From: Agrococcus lahaulensis DSM 17612 | GTDB taxonomy: Bacteria > Actinomycetota > Actinomycetes > Actinomycetales > Microbacteriaceae | Length of the DNA: 64,000 nt | Reading direction: 5' to 3' | NCBI RefSeq assembly: GCF_000425105.1 | Contig: NZ_KE384303.1 | Location: forward strand, 186,001 to 250,000 | In this document: positions 25,461 through 37,414 of the stretch, piece by piece | Layout: each line of letters begins with the position of its first letter | Position numbering within the stretch: position 1 is the stretch's first letter | The notes under the pieces: model-generated | Told to the model about the DNA's origin: nothing | Databases searched by the model: none | The model's input: the letters and a program-made list of their open reading frames with translations, nothing else | Made by a program: the position numbers and the translations under genes

Positions 25461-26390
25461 TCAGGCCAGGTCGGCGAAGATCGGCATCGAGAGGTAGCGC
25501 TCGCCGGTGTCGCACACGACCGCGACGATCGTCTTGCCGGCCGACTCGGGGCGGCGGGCGATCTCGAGCGCGGCCCACACGATCGCGCCCGAGGAGATGC
25601 CGGCGAAGATGCCGTCCTTCGCGGCGAGCTCGCGGCCGACGCGCACGGCGTCGTCGAGCTCGACGTCGACCACCTCGTCGTAGACGTCGGTGTCGAGCAG
25701 CGCGGGCACGAAGTTCGCGCCGAGGCCCTGGATCTTGTGCGGGCCGGCCTGGCCCTTCGTGAGCAGCGGCGAGTCGGCGGGCTCCACCGCGACGAGGTGC
25801 AGCTCGGGCTTGAGCTCCTTGAGCCGGCCGCCCGCGCCCGTGACCGTGCCGCCCGTGCCGACGCCCGAGACGAACACGTCGACGGCGCCGTCGGTGTCGG
25901 CCCAGATCTCCTCGGCGGTCGTCTCGCGGTGCACCTTGACGTTCGCCTCGTTCTCGAACTGGCGGGCGAGGATCGCACCGGGCGTCTCGGCGACGATCTG
26001 CTGCGCGCGCTCGACCGCGCCGCGCATGCCGTCGGGGCCGGGCGTGAGCACGAGCTCGGCGCCGTAGGCCTTGAGGATGTTGCGCCGCTCGACCGACATC
26101 GTCTCCGGCATCGACAGGATCACGCGGTAGCCGCGGGCCGCGCCGACGAACGCGAGCGCGATGCCCGTGTTGCCGCTCGTGCCCTCGACGATCGTGCCGC
26201 CCGGCTGCAGCTGCCCCGAGGCCTCGGCGGCGTCGATGATCGCGCGGCCGATGCGGTCCTTGACCGAGCCGGCCGGATTGAACGACTCCATCTTGACGAG
26301 CACGGTCGCGTGCGTGTCGTTCGTGCGGCCGAGCCGCACGAGGGGAGTGCCCCCGATCGTTGCCGTGATGTCGTCGAAGATGCGCGCCAT
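25461..26390 (-). CDS. cysK: Cysteine synthase A (O-acetylserine sulfhydrylase)
   Basis: A 309-residue fold-type II PLP enzyme using O-acetylserine and sulfide. The PLP Lys is K44 in NPAGSVKDR. The substrate loop is [12 protein letters not shown] (about 68-79), the phosphate-binding loop is [13 protein letters not shown] (about 175-187), and [10 protein letters not shown] is conserved. ATG 26390 follows AGGAAAG on the minus strand. cysE lies 8 bp downstream, forming the usual pair whose products bind each other as cysteine synthase complex. Confidence 0.96.
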   Translation of the reverse strand: MARIFDDITATIGGTPLVRLGRTNDTHATVLVKMESFNPAGSVKDRIGRAIIDAAEASGQLQPGGTIVEGTSGNTGIALAFVGAARGYRVILSMPETMSVERRNILKAYGAELVLTPGPDGMRGAVERAQQIVAETPGAILARQFENEANVKVHRETTAEEIWADTDGAVDVFVSGVGTGGTVTGAGGRLKELKPELHLVAVEPADSPLLTKGQAGPHKIQGLGANFVPALLDTDVYDEVVDVELDDAVRVGRELAAKDGIFAGISSGAIVWAALEIARRPESAGKTIVAVVCDTGERYLSMPIFADLA

Positions 26391-26426
26391 TCGCTTTCCT
26401 TTCACCGGGTGGAAGCCAGGATTCTC

Positions 26427-26432
26427 ACTGTA
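26427..26432 (-). promoter_or_regulatory. Putative -10 box TACAGT of cysK-cysE
   Basis: Minus-strand TACAGT lies 36 nt before the cysK ATG, with an RBS in the leader; a GAGAAT just downstream is an alternative. No recognised operator. Confidence 0.35.
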
Positions 26433-26501
26433 CGGCCTCACGCTGAGCAACCCCTCGTACCGCCCTGCGCATTCCCGCACGTCTCGCCTCGCTGCTCGGG
26501 C

Positions 26502-26507
26502 TAGCGT
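26502..26507 (+). promoter_or_regulatory. -10 box TAGCGT of prmC
   Basis: TAGCGT ends 6 nt before the prmC GTG at 26514, without RBS. Confidence 0.6.
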
Positions 26508-26513
26508 GTTGGC

Positions 26514-27374
26514 GTGCTCCCCCTCTCGATCTCCGACGCCGTGCGCGACGCCCGCGCGCGGCTCTCCGCGGTCGGCATCGAGGGCCCCGACGCCGAGCTG
26601 CTCGCCGCGTGGGCCGCAGGGTCGTCCTACGGCGAGCTGCGCGTCGACATGGCGATGGGCCGTGACTTCGAGGCGGATGCGCTGACGCGGTTCGCGCGCG
26701 CCGTCGCGCGTCGCGAGTCCCGCGAGCCGCTCCAGCACATCACCGGCACGGCGCCGTTCCGGCACGTCGACCTGCGCGTCGGTCCCGGCGTCTTCACGCC
26801 GCGACCGGAGACGGAGCTGCTCGTCGACGTCGCGCTGCGGCACCTCCGCCGCGCCGAGTCGCCGCTCGTGCTCGACGTCGGCACGGGCAGCGGCGCGGTC
26901 GCGATCGCGATCGCGCGCGAGTCGAGCGCTCGCGTCGTCGCGGTCGAGCGGAGCCCCGCCGCCTACGTCTGGGCGCGCCGCAACTTCGACGAACTCGCGC
27001 CGGACGCCGCGCTCCTGCACGCTGACGCACGCGACCTCACGGCGCTCGCCTCGGTGGGTGTCACGCCCGGCTCGCTCGCGGCGTTCGTGAGCAACCCGCC
27101 CTACGTGCCCGAGGCATCCGTGCCCCTCGACCACGAGGTGCGGGGCTTCGACCCGCACGCCGCGCTCTACTCCGGCGCGGACGGGCTCGACCTCATCCGG
27201 AGCCTCGCGCCGCTCGCCGCCGACCTGCTCGCGCCCGGCGGGCTCGTCGCCTTCGAGCACGCCGAGCACCAGGGCGAGACGATCCGCGAGATGCTCGCCG
27301 ACGCCGGCTTCACCCAGGCGCGCACGCACACGGATCTCGCCGGTCGCGACCGGGTGACGGCGGCGGTCCGGTAG
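26514..27374 (+). CDS. prmC: Release factor glutamine methyltransferase PrmC
   Basis: A 286-residue SAM-dependent N5-glutamine methyltransferase that modifies the GGQ motif of RF1 and RF2. The N-terminal helical substrate domain is about 1-85. Motif I is VLDVGTGSGAVAIA (about 121-134) and the catalytic NPPYVPEA lies near 195. Also present are QHITGTAPF and TPRPETELLV, both standard. GTG is set by the start-proximal -10. It is separated from prfA, its usual neighbour. Confidence 0.95.
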   Translation: MLPLSISDAVRDARARLSAVGIEGPDAELLAAWAAGSSYGELRVDMAMGRDFEADALTRFARAVARRESREPLQHITGTAPFRHVDLRVGPGVFTPRPETELLVDVALRHLRRAESPLVLDVGTGSGAVAIAIARESSARVVAVERSPAAYVWARRNFDELAPDAALLHADARDLTALASVGVTPGSLAAFVSNPPYVPEASVPLDHEVRGFDPHAALYSGADGLDLIRSLAPLAADLLAPGGLVAFEHAEHQGETIREMLADAGFTQARTHTDLAGRDRVTAAVR

Positions 27375-27398
27375 CGCCGGCGGCCGACGCCGCCGAAC

Positions 27399-27404
27399 TA
27401 CCAT
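27399..27404 (+). promoter_or_regulatory. -10 box TACCAT of tsaC
   Basis: TACCAT ends 6 nt before the GTG at 27411, so tsaC seems to have its own leaderless promoter only 25 bp after prmC. Confidence 0.6.
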
Positions 27405-27410
27405 GGAGAG

Positions 27411-28079
27411 GTGCCCGCGCTCTACGACTGCTCCGACCCCGCCTCCCTGCTCGACGGCATCCGCGCGGCCCGCACGGCCATCGCGGCGGGGCGCAGCATC
27501 GTCATCCCGACCGACACCGTCTACGGCATCGCGGCCGACGCGTTCTCGCACGAGGCGGTCGCGGGACTGCTCGCGGCGAAGGGCCGCGACCGCGGCTTCC
27601 CGCCGCCCGTGCTCGTCGCCGACCGCCACATGGCGGCGGCGCTCGCCGAGCGCGTGCCGGCCGAGCTCGAGCCGCTGCTCGACGCGCACTGGCCCGGCCC
27701 GCTCACGGTGATCCTGCGCGCGCAGCCCTTGCTCACGTGGGACCTCGGCGACACGGGCGGCACGGTCGCGATCCGCGTGCCCGACCACCCGATCGCGATC
27801 GGCCTGCTGCGCGAGACCGGCCCGCTCGCCGTCTCGAGCGCGAACCTGCACGGCATGCCCGCGCCGACCGAGGCGGCGGCGGCCGCCGAGATGCTCGGCG
27901 ATCGCGTCGCGCTCGTGCTCGACGCGGGCGCCGTCGGCGGCTCCGCGGCGCCGGGGGAGCAGAACGGCTCGACGATCCTCGACTGCTCGACCGACGGCGT
28001 CGCCCGCATCGTCCGCCAGGGGGTCCTGCCGCGCGCCACGATCGCCGACGCGATCGGCGAGCTGCTCGCCTCGGGATGA
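27411..28079 (+). CDS. tsaC: L-threonylcarbamoyladenylate synthase (Sua5/YrdC/YwlC family)
   Basis: A 222-residue enzyme making threonylcarbamoyl-AMP from threonine, bicarbonate and ATP for t6A37 of ANN-decoding tRNAs. The YrdC fold is shown by IPTDTVYGIAADA, the KGRDRGFPPPVLV stretch, HWPGPLTVIL, VAIRVPDHP and PLAVSSANLHG. It lacks the C-terminal Sua5 domain. The prmC-tsaC-wecA order is conserved in the group. wecA starts 4 bp after its stop. Confidence 0.94.
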   Translation: MPALYDCSDPASLLDGIRAARTAIAAGRSIVIPTDTVYGIAADAFSHEAVAGLLAAKGRDRGFPPPVLVADRHMAAALAERVPAELEPLLDAHWPGPLTVILRAQPLLTWDLGDTGGTVAIRVPDHPIAIGLLRETGPLAVSSANLHGMPAPTEAAAAAEMLGDRVALVLDAGAVGGSAAPGEQNGSTILDCSTDGVARIVRQGVLPRATIADAIGELLASG

Positions 28080-28083
28080 TGCC

Positions 28084-29271
28084 GTGATCTTCCTGCTCAT
28101 CGCCGCCGTCGCGGCCGTCGTGACGTTCGTCGCGAGCCGCGTCGTGCTGCGGCTCGCGCTCAAGCACGGCATCCACCCACCGGTGCGCGAGCGCGACGTG
28201 CACTCGCGGCCCACGCCGCGGCTCGGCGGCGCGGCGATGTGCATCGGCGTGATCGCCGCGCTCGCGGTCGCCTCGTTCGTGCCGGAGTTCGCGGGGGTGT
28301 TCGCCGAGCCCGTGCGGGTGTGGACGCTGCTCGGCGGCGCGATCGCCATCTGCGCGATCGGTGTGCTGGACGACCTCGTCGACCTCGACTGGATGCTGAA
28401 GCTCGGCGCGCAGATCCTGGTCGCGACGGGCGTCGCGCTCTTCGGCGTGCAGATCGTGAGCCTGCCGATCGCGGGCATCGTCGTGCCCTCGGCGACCATG
28501 GCGATCTCGCTCACCGTGCTCATCATCGTGCTCGTCATGAACGCCGTGAACTTCATCGACGGCCTCGACGGGCTCGTCGCGGGCACGACGATCATCGGCT
28601 CGACGGCCTTCTTCGGCTACATCTGGATGATCAGCCAGAACTTCGCGCAGCAGAACGCCTACTTCTCGCTCGCGAGCCTCATCACCTCGATCATCGTCGG
28701 CGTGTGCGTCGGCTTCCTCCCCGTCAACTGGCACCCCGCACGGATGTTCATGGGCGACGGGGGAGCGCTCATGCTCGGCCTGCTGACCGCGGCGAGCGCG
28801 ATCGCGGTCACCGGCCAGATCGACGTCGGCACGATGGGCGGCCGGAGCCAGATCCTGCCGGCCTTCATCCCGGTGCTGCTGCCGCTCGCGATCCTGCTGC
28901 TGCCGCTGACGGACTTCGCGCTCGCGGTCCTCCGCCGGGTCGCGAACGGCAACAGCCCGTTCGCCGCCGACCGGCGGCACCTGCACCACCGGCTGCTCGA
29001 CATGGGCCACTCGCACCTCGGCGCGGTGCTCATCTTCTACTCGTGGACCGCCGTCGTCTCGATCGGCTGCCTGCTCTTTCTCATCGTCCAGTGGTGGGTG
29101 GCGATCGGTATCATGGTGCTCGGGTTCATCGTGTGCGCCCTGCTGACGGCCGCGCCCGTCGGCCGCAGGGTCTGGCGCACGTTCCTGCGGGTGATGCGCG
29201 AGCGTCGCGCTCGCCGCACCGGACTCCAGCCGACCAGCGCCAGCATCGACTCCCAGGGGGAATCCCGGTGA
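28084..29271 (+). CDS. wecA: Undecaprenyl-phosphate GlcNAc-1-phosphate transferase-like (WecA/TagO)
   Basis: A 395-residue polytopic membrane enzyme (about 11 helices) of the MraY/WecA family, transferring a sugar-1-phosphate onto undecaprenyl phosphate to start a cell-envelope polymer. Family motifs: GVLDDLVDLDW (Mg/substrate Asp pair, about 97-107), NAVNFIDGLDGLVAG (about 155-169), MFMGDGGALMLG and the basic cytoplasmic loop with HLHHRLLDMGHSH. The C-terminal tail is Arg-rich. Which glycopolymer depends on it cannot be read here. Stop overlaps the next GTG. Confidence 0.92.
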   Translation: MIFLLIAAVAAVVTFVASRVVLRLALKHGIHPPVRERDVHSRPTPRLGGAAMCIGVIAALAVASFVPEFAGVFAEPVRVWTLLGGAIAICAIGVLDDLVDLDWMLKLGAQILVATGVALFGVQIVSLPIAGIVVPSATMAISLTVLIIVLVMNAVNFIDGLDGLVAGTTIIGSTAFFGYIWMISQNFAQQNAYFSLASLITSIIVGVCVGFLPVNWHPARMFMGDGGALMLGLLTAASAIAVTGQIDVGTMGGRSQILPAFIPVLLPLAILLLPLTDFALAVLRRVANGNSPFAADRRHLHHRLLDMGHSHLGAVLIFYSWTAVVSIGCLLFLIVQWWVAIGIMVLGFIVCALLTAAPVGRRVWRTFLRVMRERRARRTGLQPTSASIDSQGESR

Positions 29272-29729
29272 ACACCACCCAGATCATGCAGCGCATCCTC
29301 GTGTGGGGAGCGATCCTCGCGGGTGCCGTCGCGGTCGTCGGCGGCATCGTCGGCTGGGTGCTCGCCGAGGGAGCGGGCCTCGCGTCGGCGCTCGTGGGCA
29401 CCGCGCTCGCGATCGTCTTCTGCATGCTCACCGCCGGCAGCATCCTGCTCGCGCTCAAGGCGTCGAAGGGCCAGATGGTCTCCGGCGCCTTCTTCGGGAT
29501 CGTGCTCGGCGGCTGGATGCTGAAGTTCGTCCTGTTCATCGTGCTCGTGTTCGTGCTCGGCGACCAGGACTGGCTGCACCGCGGCGTCGCCTTCGGGGCG
29601 CTCGTCGCCGCCGTCATCGGCTCGCTCGTCATCGACTGCGTCGTCATCGCGACGAGCCGCCAGCCGGTGATCGACAGCGCCGCCGACGACGAGACCCAGG
29701 GCCGGCCGGCCTCCGGCGCCCGCGCGTGA
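29268..29729 (+). CDS. atpI: AtpI-like small membrane protein before the ATP synthase operon
   Basis: A 153-residue protein with four predicted helices (about 10-32, 40-62, 72-95 and 105-125) and a polar C-terminus. Position between wecA and atpB fits the AtpI slot; AtpI helps c-ring assembly in other bacteria. Actinobacterial versions are poorly conserved, so the assignment is mainly positional. GTG 29268 overlaps the wecA stop by 4 bp and GGGGGAAT upstream may serve as RBS. Confidence 0.65.
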   Translation: MNTTQIMQRILVWGAILAGAVAVVGGIVGWVLAEGAGLASALVGTALAIVFCMLTAGSILLALKASKGQMVSGAFFGIVLGGWMLKFVLFIVLVFVLGDQDWLHRGVAFGALVAAVIGSLVIDCVVIATSRQPVIDSAADDETQGRPASGARA

Positions 29730-29766
29730 GCGCCGCAGGACGTCGAGCCATCCCGATCCCCTCTGA

Positions 29767-29772
29767 TAGAGT
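29767..29772 (+). promoter_or_regulatory. Putative -10 box TAGAGT of the atp operon
   Basis: TAGAGT sits in the 157-bp gap before atpB and would start RNA near 29779, giving a leader of about 108 nt. No firm -35. Confidence 0.4.
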
Positions 29773-29811
29773 CGTTGACGTTCCCCCAACTGCGCCGCTC
29801 GTCAACGAGCG
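29773..29811 (+). promoter_or_regulatory. Mutually exclusive hairpins in the atp leader
   Basis: CGTTGAC (29773-29779) can pair with GTCAACG (29801-29807). The latter overlaps a tight hairpin CGCTCG-TCAA-CGAGCG (29796-29811). Only one can form at a time. Either could modulate atp expression, but the first arm may be partly upstream of the transcript start. Confidence 0.4.
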
Positions 29812-29886
29812 CGTCTGCGCGAGGGGGCGCACCGCCGTCAAGAAGGCGCCAGGCGCCACGAGCTTGAGGAAGAGACGCTGAACGCC

Positions 29887-30988
<1,102 letters not shown>

Positions 30989-30995
30989 CGCCCTG

Positions 30996-31547
30996 ATGCT
31001 CACCACTCCTCTCTTCCTCGCGGAAGAAGCGGGGGAGACCGCTCAGAACCCGCTGCTTCCGGCCCCGTACGACATCATCTGGTCGTCGGTCATCTTCGTC
31101 GTCCTCCTGCTGGTCTTCTGGAAGGTCGTCCTGCCTCGCGTGCAGGCGCTGCTCGACGAGCGCGCCGCCGCGATCGAGGGCGGCATCAAGAAGGCCGAGG
31201 AGGCACAGGCCGAGGCGGCTGCGGCGCTCGAGTCGTACAACACCCAGCTCGCCGAGGCTCGCGCCGAGGCCGCTCGCATCAAGGACCAGGCTCGCGCCGA
31301 CGCCGCGCGCATCGAGGCCGACCTCAAGGCTCGCGCCAACGAGGAGGCCGAGCGCATCACCGCGCAGGCGCACCAGCGCATCGAGGCGGAGCGCCAGGCC
31401 GCGTTCTCGTCGCTCAAGACCGAGGTCGGCTCGCTCGCCCTCGACCTGTCCGAGAAGGTCGTCGGCGAGTCGATGGACGACGCGCGCTCGGCCGCGATCG
31501 TCGAGCGCTTCCTGGCCGACCTCGAGCGCGAGGGAGCGAACCGCTAG
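30996..31547 (+). CDS. atpF: ATP synthase Fo subunit b
   Basis: A 183-residue stator subunit with one N-terminal helix (about 25-45, IIWSSVIFVVLLLVFWKVVL) and a long Ala/Glu/Arg-rich coiled coil (about 50-150) reaching F1. Start lies 8 bp after atpE. The stop TAG overlaps the next GTG by one base. Confidence 0.95.
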   Translation: MLTTPLFLAEEAGETAQNPLLPAPYDIIWSSVIFVVLLLVFWKVVLPRVQALLDERAAAIEGGIKKAEEAQAEAAAALESYNTQLAEARAEAARIKDQARADAARIEADLKARANEEAERITAQAHQRIEAERQAAFSSLKTEVGSLALDLSEKVVGESMDDARSAAIVERFLADLEREGANR

Positions 31548-32329
31548 TGGGCAGCGCGACCAGCCAGGCGCGAGCCGGCATCGACGAGGCCGTCCAGGCC
31601 CAGCCGCAGGCGGGGCTCGAGGACGCGCGAGACCTCTTCCGGGCATCGCGCGCGCTCGAGCGCAGCCCGCAGGTGCTCTCCTCGCTCGGCGAGCCGGTGT
31701 CGACGCCCGACGCCCGCGCCGCCCTCGCGCAGCGCGTGCTCGGGCAGCTGGGTGGGGCGGCGATCGCGATCGTCGCGCACCTCGCGCGCCAGCGCTGGTC
31801 CGAGACGGACGACCTGCTCGTCGCGATCGACGAGGCGGCCGTGCGGATCGCCGTGCGCTCGAGCGGTGACGACGTCGCCGGCGAGATCGCCTCGTTCGGG
31901 CGCATCGTCTCGTCCGACCCGCAGCTCGAGCTCGCGCTCGGCGGACTGCAGGGCTCCGCGGACGAGAAGGCGGCCCTCGTGCAGCGGCTGCTCGCCGGTC
32001 GTGCGAGCGAGTCGACGCTCGCGATCCTCGACCACCTCGTGCGCGCCCCGCGCGGCCGCCGCATCGGCCAGCGCCTGCGCTCGGCCGCGACGCAGGTCGC
32101 CGCCGCGGCCGGCCGTTCGCTCGCGACGGTCACCACCGCCCGCGAGATCAACCCCGCCCAGCTCGACCGGCTCCGCGCCGGTCTCGAGCGCCAGTACGGC
32201 CGCACGCTGCAGCTGCAGCAGGTGGTCGACCCGGCCGTGCTCGGCGGGCTGCGCGTCTCGATCGGCGACGACGTCATCGACGGCACCGTCCGTTCCAAGC
32301 TCACCGACCTGCGCCTGTCGCTCGGCTAG
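31547..32329 (+). CDS. atpH: ATP synthase F1 subunit delta
   Basis: A 260-residue stalk subunit joining b to the top of F1. An N-terminal extension of about 80 residues makes it longer than E. coli delta (about 177), as is normal in actinobacteria. The C-terminal region GRTLQLQQVVDPAVLGGLRVSIGDDVIDGTV is the family signature. GTG 31547 shares a base with the atpF stop. Confidence 0.93.
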   Translation: MGSATSQARAGIDEAVQAQPQAGLEDARDLFRASRALERSPQVLSSLGEPVSTPDARAALAQRVLGQLGGAAIAIVAHLARQRWSETDDLLVAIDEAAVRIAVRSSGDDVAGEIASFGRIVSSDPQLELALGGLQGSADEKAALVQRLLAGRASESTLAILDHLVRAPRGRRIGQRLRSAATQVAAAAGRSLATVTTAREINPAQLDRLRAGLERQYGRTLQLQQVVDPAVLGGLRVSIGDDVIDGTVRSKLTDLRLSLG

Positions 32330-32356
32330 GTCGAAGAAACCCGAACAGGAAGACAC

Positions 32357-33991
32357 ATGTCAGAGCTCACCATCAGCCCCGACGAGATCAAGGGCGCCCT
32401 CGCCGACTTCGTCTCGTCCTACGAGGCGTCGACCTCGACGACCGCCGAGGTCGGGCACGTCGTCGACGCGGCCGACGGCATCGCGCACGTCGAGGGCCTC
32501 CCCGGCGTCATGGCGAACGAGCTCGTCCGCTTCGCGGACGGCACGCTCGGCCTCGCCCAGAACCTCGACGAGACCGAGATCGGCGTCGTCGTCCTCGGTG
32601 AGTTCGACGGCATCGAGGAGGGCATGGAGGTCACCCGCACGGGTGAGGTCCTCTCCGTCCCCGTCGGCGAGGGCTACCTCGGCCGCGTCGTCGACCCGCT
32701 CGGCAACCCGATCGACGGCCTCGGCGAGATCGCCTCGAGCGGCCGCCGCGCCCTCGAGCTGCAGGCGCCCGGTGTCATGCAGCGCAAGTCGGTGCACGAG
32801 CCGCTCCAGACGGGCATCAAGGCGATCGACGCCATGATCCCGATCGGCCGCGGCCAGCGCCAGCTCATCATCGGCGACCGCCAGACCGGCAAGACGGCGC
32901 TGGCGATCGACGCGATCATCAACCAGAAGGCCAACTGGGACTCGGGCGACGTCAACAAGCAGGTCCGCTGCATCTACGTCGCGATCGGCCAGAAGGGCTC
33001 GACCATCGCATCCGTGCGCGGCGCCCTCGAGGACGCCGGCGCGATGGAGTACACGACGATCGTCGCCTCGCCGGCCTCCGACCCGGCCGGCTTCAAGTAC
33101 CTCGCGCCGTACTCGGGCTCGGCCATCGGCCAGCACTGGATGTACGAGGGCAAGCACGTCCTGATCGTCTTCGACGACCTCTCGAAGCAGGCAGAGGCCT
33201 ACCGCGCCGTGTCGCTCCTCCTGCGCCGCCCGCCGGGCCGCGAGGCGTACCCCGGTGACGTCTTCTACCTGCACTCGCGCCTGCTCGAGCGCTGCGCGAA
33301 GCTGTCGGACGAGCTCGGCGCCGGCTCGATGACGGGCCTCCCGATCATCGAGACGAAGGCCAACGACGTCTCGGCGTACATCCCGACCAACGTGATCTCG
33401 ATCACCGACGGCCAGATCTTCCTGCAGTCCGACCTGTTCAACGCCAACCAGCGTCCCGCGGTCGACGTCGGCATCTCGGTCTCGCGAGTCGGCGGCGACG
33501 CGCAGGTCAAGTCGATCAAGAAGGTCTCCGGCACGCTCAAGCTCGAGCTCGCGCAGTACCGCTCGCTCGAGGCGTTCGCGATGTTCGCCTCCGACCTCGA
33601 CGCGGCCTCGCGCCGTCAGCTCGAGCGCGGTGCGCGCCTGACCGAGCTGCTCAAGCAGCCGCAGTACTCGCCGTACCCCGTCGAGGAGCAGGTCGTCTCG
33701 ATCTGGGCCGGCACGAACGGCAAATTCGACGCGGTGCCCGTCAACCAGGTGCTGCAGTTCGAGGCGGAGCTCCTCGAGCACCTGCGCGGCACGAGCACGG
33801 CGCTGACGACGCTGCGCGAGACGAACGTGCTCGACGACGCCACGCTGGCGACGCTCGAGGCCGAGGTCGACGAGTTCGCGCGCAACTGGCAGGGCAAGGA
33901 TGCCGCGAGCATCACCGACCCCGGCACCGAGGCGAACAACCCGATGGTCGAGGACGTCAACCAGGAGCAGATCGTCAAGGGCCGTCGCTGA
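32357..33991 (+). CDS. atpA: ATP synthase F1 subunit alpha
   Basis: A 544-residue non-catalytic nucleotide-binding subunit. Walker A is GDRQTGKTA (near 173). The ATP-synthase alpha/beta signature appears in [19 protein letters not shown], with its conserved Ser-Arg. Residues 1-25 match the helical b/delta-contact region. RBS ACAGGAAGAC precedes ATG. Confidence 0.97.
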   Translation: MSELTISPDEIKGALADFVSSYEASTSTTAEVGHVVDAADGIAHVEGLPGVMANELVRFADGTLGLAQNLDETEIGVVVLGEFDGIEEGMEVTRTGEVLSVPVGEGYLGRVVDPLGNPIDGLGEIASSGRRALELQAPGVMQRKSVHEPLQTGIKAIDAMIPIGRGQRQLIIGDRQTGKTALAIDAIINQKANWDSGDVNKQVRCIYVAIGQKGSTIASVRGALEDAGAMEYTTIVASPASDPAGFKYLAPYSGSAIGQHWMYEGKHVLIVFDDLSKQAEAYRAVSLLLRRPPGREAYPGDVFYLHSRLLERCAKLSDELGAGSMTGLPIIETKANDVSAYIPTNVISITDGQIFLQSDLFNANQRPAVDVGISVSRVGGDAQVKSIKKVSGTLKLELAQYRSLEAFAMFASDLDAASRRQLERGARLTELLKQPQYSPYPVEEQVVSIWAGTNGKFDAVPVNQVLQFEAELLEHLRGTSTALTTLRETNVLDDATLATLEAEVDEFARNWQGKDAASITDPGTEANNPMVEDVNQEQIVKGRR

Positions 33992-34014
33992 CGCGAGCTC
34001 GCTGAGGAGGCGGA

Positions 34015-34899
34015 ATGGGAGCCCAGCTCCGGGTCTACACGCAGAAGATCAAGTCTGCGCAGTCGACCAAGAAGATCACGAAGGCGATGGAGCTCATCGC
34101 TGCATCGCGGATCCAGAAGGCGCTCGCCCGCGTGCAGGCGTCGAACCCATACGCACGGGCGCTGACGCGCGCCGTGAGCGCGGTGGCCACGTTCTCGAAC
34201 GAGCCGCACCCGCTCACGGTGGAGCGCCCGCAGCTCAAGCGCGCCGCGATCGTCGTCGTCACGTCGGACCGCGGCCTCGCCGGCGCGTTCAACTCGCAGA
34301 TCCTCAAGGAGGCGGGTGAGCTGCGGGCGAAGCTCGAGGCGGAGGGCAAGGAGGTCGACCACTACCTGGTCGGCAGCAAGGCCGTCGGCTACTTCAAGTT
34401 CCGCCAGCGCCCGTACATCCGGGAGTGGACGGGGGAGTCGGACGTGCCCACGCCCGAGCTCGCGCAGGAGATCGCCGAGGCGGTGCTCGAGGCCTACGTC
34501 TCCGAGCAGGTCGACGAGATCCACGTCGTCTACAACCGCTTCGTCAGCATGATGACGCAGGACCCGACGACGGTGCGGCTGCTGCCGCTCGAGATCGTCG
34601 AGGCCGAGAGCGCCGACAAGGCCGAGCACTTCCCGCTCTACCAGTTCGAGCCCGAGCCCGCGCTCGTGCTCGACGCGCTCCTGCCCGTCTACGTCGAGAG
34701 CCGCATCTTCAACGCGCTGCTCCAGTCGGCCGCCGCCAAGCAGGCCGCGACGCAGAAGGCGATGAAGTCGGCATCCGACAACGCCGACAAGCTCATCATC
34801 GACTACACCCGCCTGCGCAACAACGCGCGCCAGGCCGAGATCACGACGCAGATCTCCGAGATCGTGGGCGGCGCGGACGCCCTCGCCTCGGCGAAGTAG
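34015..34899 (+). CDS. atpG: ATP synthase F1 subunit gamma
   Basis: A 294-residue central-shaft subunit. The N-terminal helix ([20 protein letters not shown]) and C-terminal helix ([15 protein letters not shown]) form the coiled-coil axle, with [16 protein letters not shown] at the Rossmann-like middle. GAGGAGGCGG precedes the ATG. Confidence 0.96.
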   Translation: MGAQLRVYTQKIKSAQSTKKITKAMELIAASRIQKALARVQASNPYARALTRAVSAVATFSNEPHPLTVERPQLKRAAIVVVTSDRGLAGAFNSQILKEAGELRAKLEAEGKEVDHYLVGSKAVGYFKFRQRPYIREWTGESDVPTPELAQEIAEAVLEAYVSEQVDEIHVVYNRFVSMMTQDPTTVRLLPLEIVEAESADKAEHFPLYQFEPEPALVLDALLPVYVESRIFNALLQSAAAKQAATQKAMKSASDNADKLIIDYTRLRNNARQAEITTQISEIVGGADALASAK

Positions 34900-36377
<1,478 letters not shown>

Positions 36378-36378
<1 letters not shown>

Positions 36379-36635
36379 TGGCTCTGACCGTCAGCATCGT
36401 GTCGGCCGCGGCCGAGGTGTGGACGGGCGAGGCCACGCAGGTCATCGCCCGCACCACCGAGGGCGAGATCGGCATCCTGCGTGGTCACGAGCCCGTGCTC
36501 GCCGTGCTGGCCGAGGGCCAGGTGCGCGTCACCGACGCCTCCGGCACGGTGCACGCGGTCGACGCGGAGGACGGCTTCCTCTCGGTCGACCACGACCGGG
36601 TGGAGATCGTCGCGCGGAACGCCAAGCTCGCGTGA
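36378..36635 (+). CDS. atpC: ATP synthase F1 subunit epsilon
   Basis: An 85-residue protein consisting only of the beta-sandwich domain (VSIVSAAAEVWTGEA...GEIGILRGHEPVLAVL). The C-terminal helical hairpin used by other bacteria to inhibit F1 is absent, as in many actinobacteria. ATG 36378 overlaps the atpD stop, and its own stop overlaps the next gene. Confidence 0.94.
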
Positions 36636-37351
36636 TCGTCCTGCTGCCGCCCAGCGAGACGAAGGCGGCAGGCGGGAAGGGAGCGCCGCTCTCGACGGCC
36701 AGCCTGGGATTCCCCGGGCTGGCCGTCGGTCGTTCCCGGGCGCTCGCCGCACTTGACCGCCTCGTCGCCGAGGGCCAGGACGTCTCGACGCCCGCGAAGG
36801 CGCGCGCCGCCGCCGACAACGCCGCCGTCCGCTCGTCGCCGACGATGCCCGCGATCGAGCGGTACACGGGCGTGCTCTACGACGCGCTCGGCGCCGCCGA
36901 GCTGTCCACGGCCGCTCGCGCGTGGGTCGACGACCACGTCGTCATCCAGTCGGCCCTGCTCGGGTTCGTGCGCGCATTCGACCCCATCCCCGCCTACAAG
37001 GTGTCGGAGCACTCGAAGCTGCCCGGTGAGCGGATGCGCGACCTGTGGTCGGGCGCGGGCGGCGCGATCGAGGGCTTCGCGCTCGACCTGCGCTCGAAGG
37101 CCTACGCCGCGATCGCGCCCGTGCCGGGCGCCGAGCCGGTCGAGATCGTCTCGCCCGAGGGCAAGGCGCTCAACCACTGGAACAAGGCGGGCAAGGGCGC
37201 GCTCGTGCGCTCGCTCGCGCTCGCCGGCGTGCAGGCGGAGACGGCGGATGCGCTGCTCGAGTGGGCGGCGTCGGCGTCCGTGCCGCTCACCCGCGCCGAG
37301 CGCGGGCTGCGGCTCGTCGTGCAGGATCCGCGGCTCGTCGCGGCTGGCTGA
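36632..37351 (+). CDS. yaaA: YaaA/DUF328-family peroxide-stress protein
   Basis: A 239-residue cytoplasmic protein. Family marks are the N-terminal VLLPPSETKA and the RYTGVLYDALG motif; E. coli YaaA lowers free iron and limits peroxide damage to DNA. The second conserved block (YKVSEHSKLPGERMRDLW) and KGALVRSLA near the end are in place. GTG 36632 overlaps the atpC stop by 4 bp, so it is translated from the end of the atp operon. Confidence 0.88.
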   Translation: MIVLLPPSETKAAGGKGAPLSTASLGFPGLAVGRSRALAALDRLVAEGQDVSTPAKARAAADNAAVRSSPTMPAIERYTGVLYDALGAAELSTAARAWVDDHVVIQSALLGFVRAFDPIPAYKVSEHSKLPGERMRDLWSGAGGAIEGFALDLRSKAYAAIAPVPGAEPVEIVSPEGKALNHWNKAGKGALVRSLALAGVQAETADALLEWAASASVPLTRAERGLRLVVQDPRLVAAG

Positions 37352-37414
37352 ACCGGTCGCAGGAGCTCTCCACAGGCGCCTGGCGATGTCAGTGGCCCGT
37401 GATGTGATGCGCGC

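Noticed and set aside
37369-37376. DnaA-box-like TCCACAGG as part of a replication origin
   Set aside because: Only isolated single words are present, with no clustered boxes, AT-rich segment or dnaA/dnaN genes.
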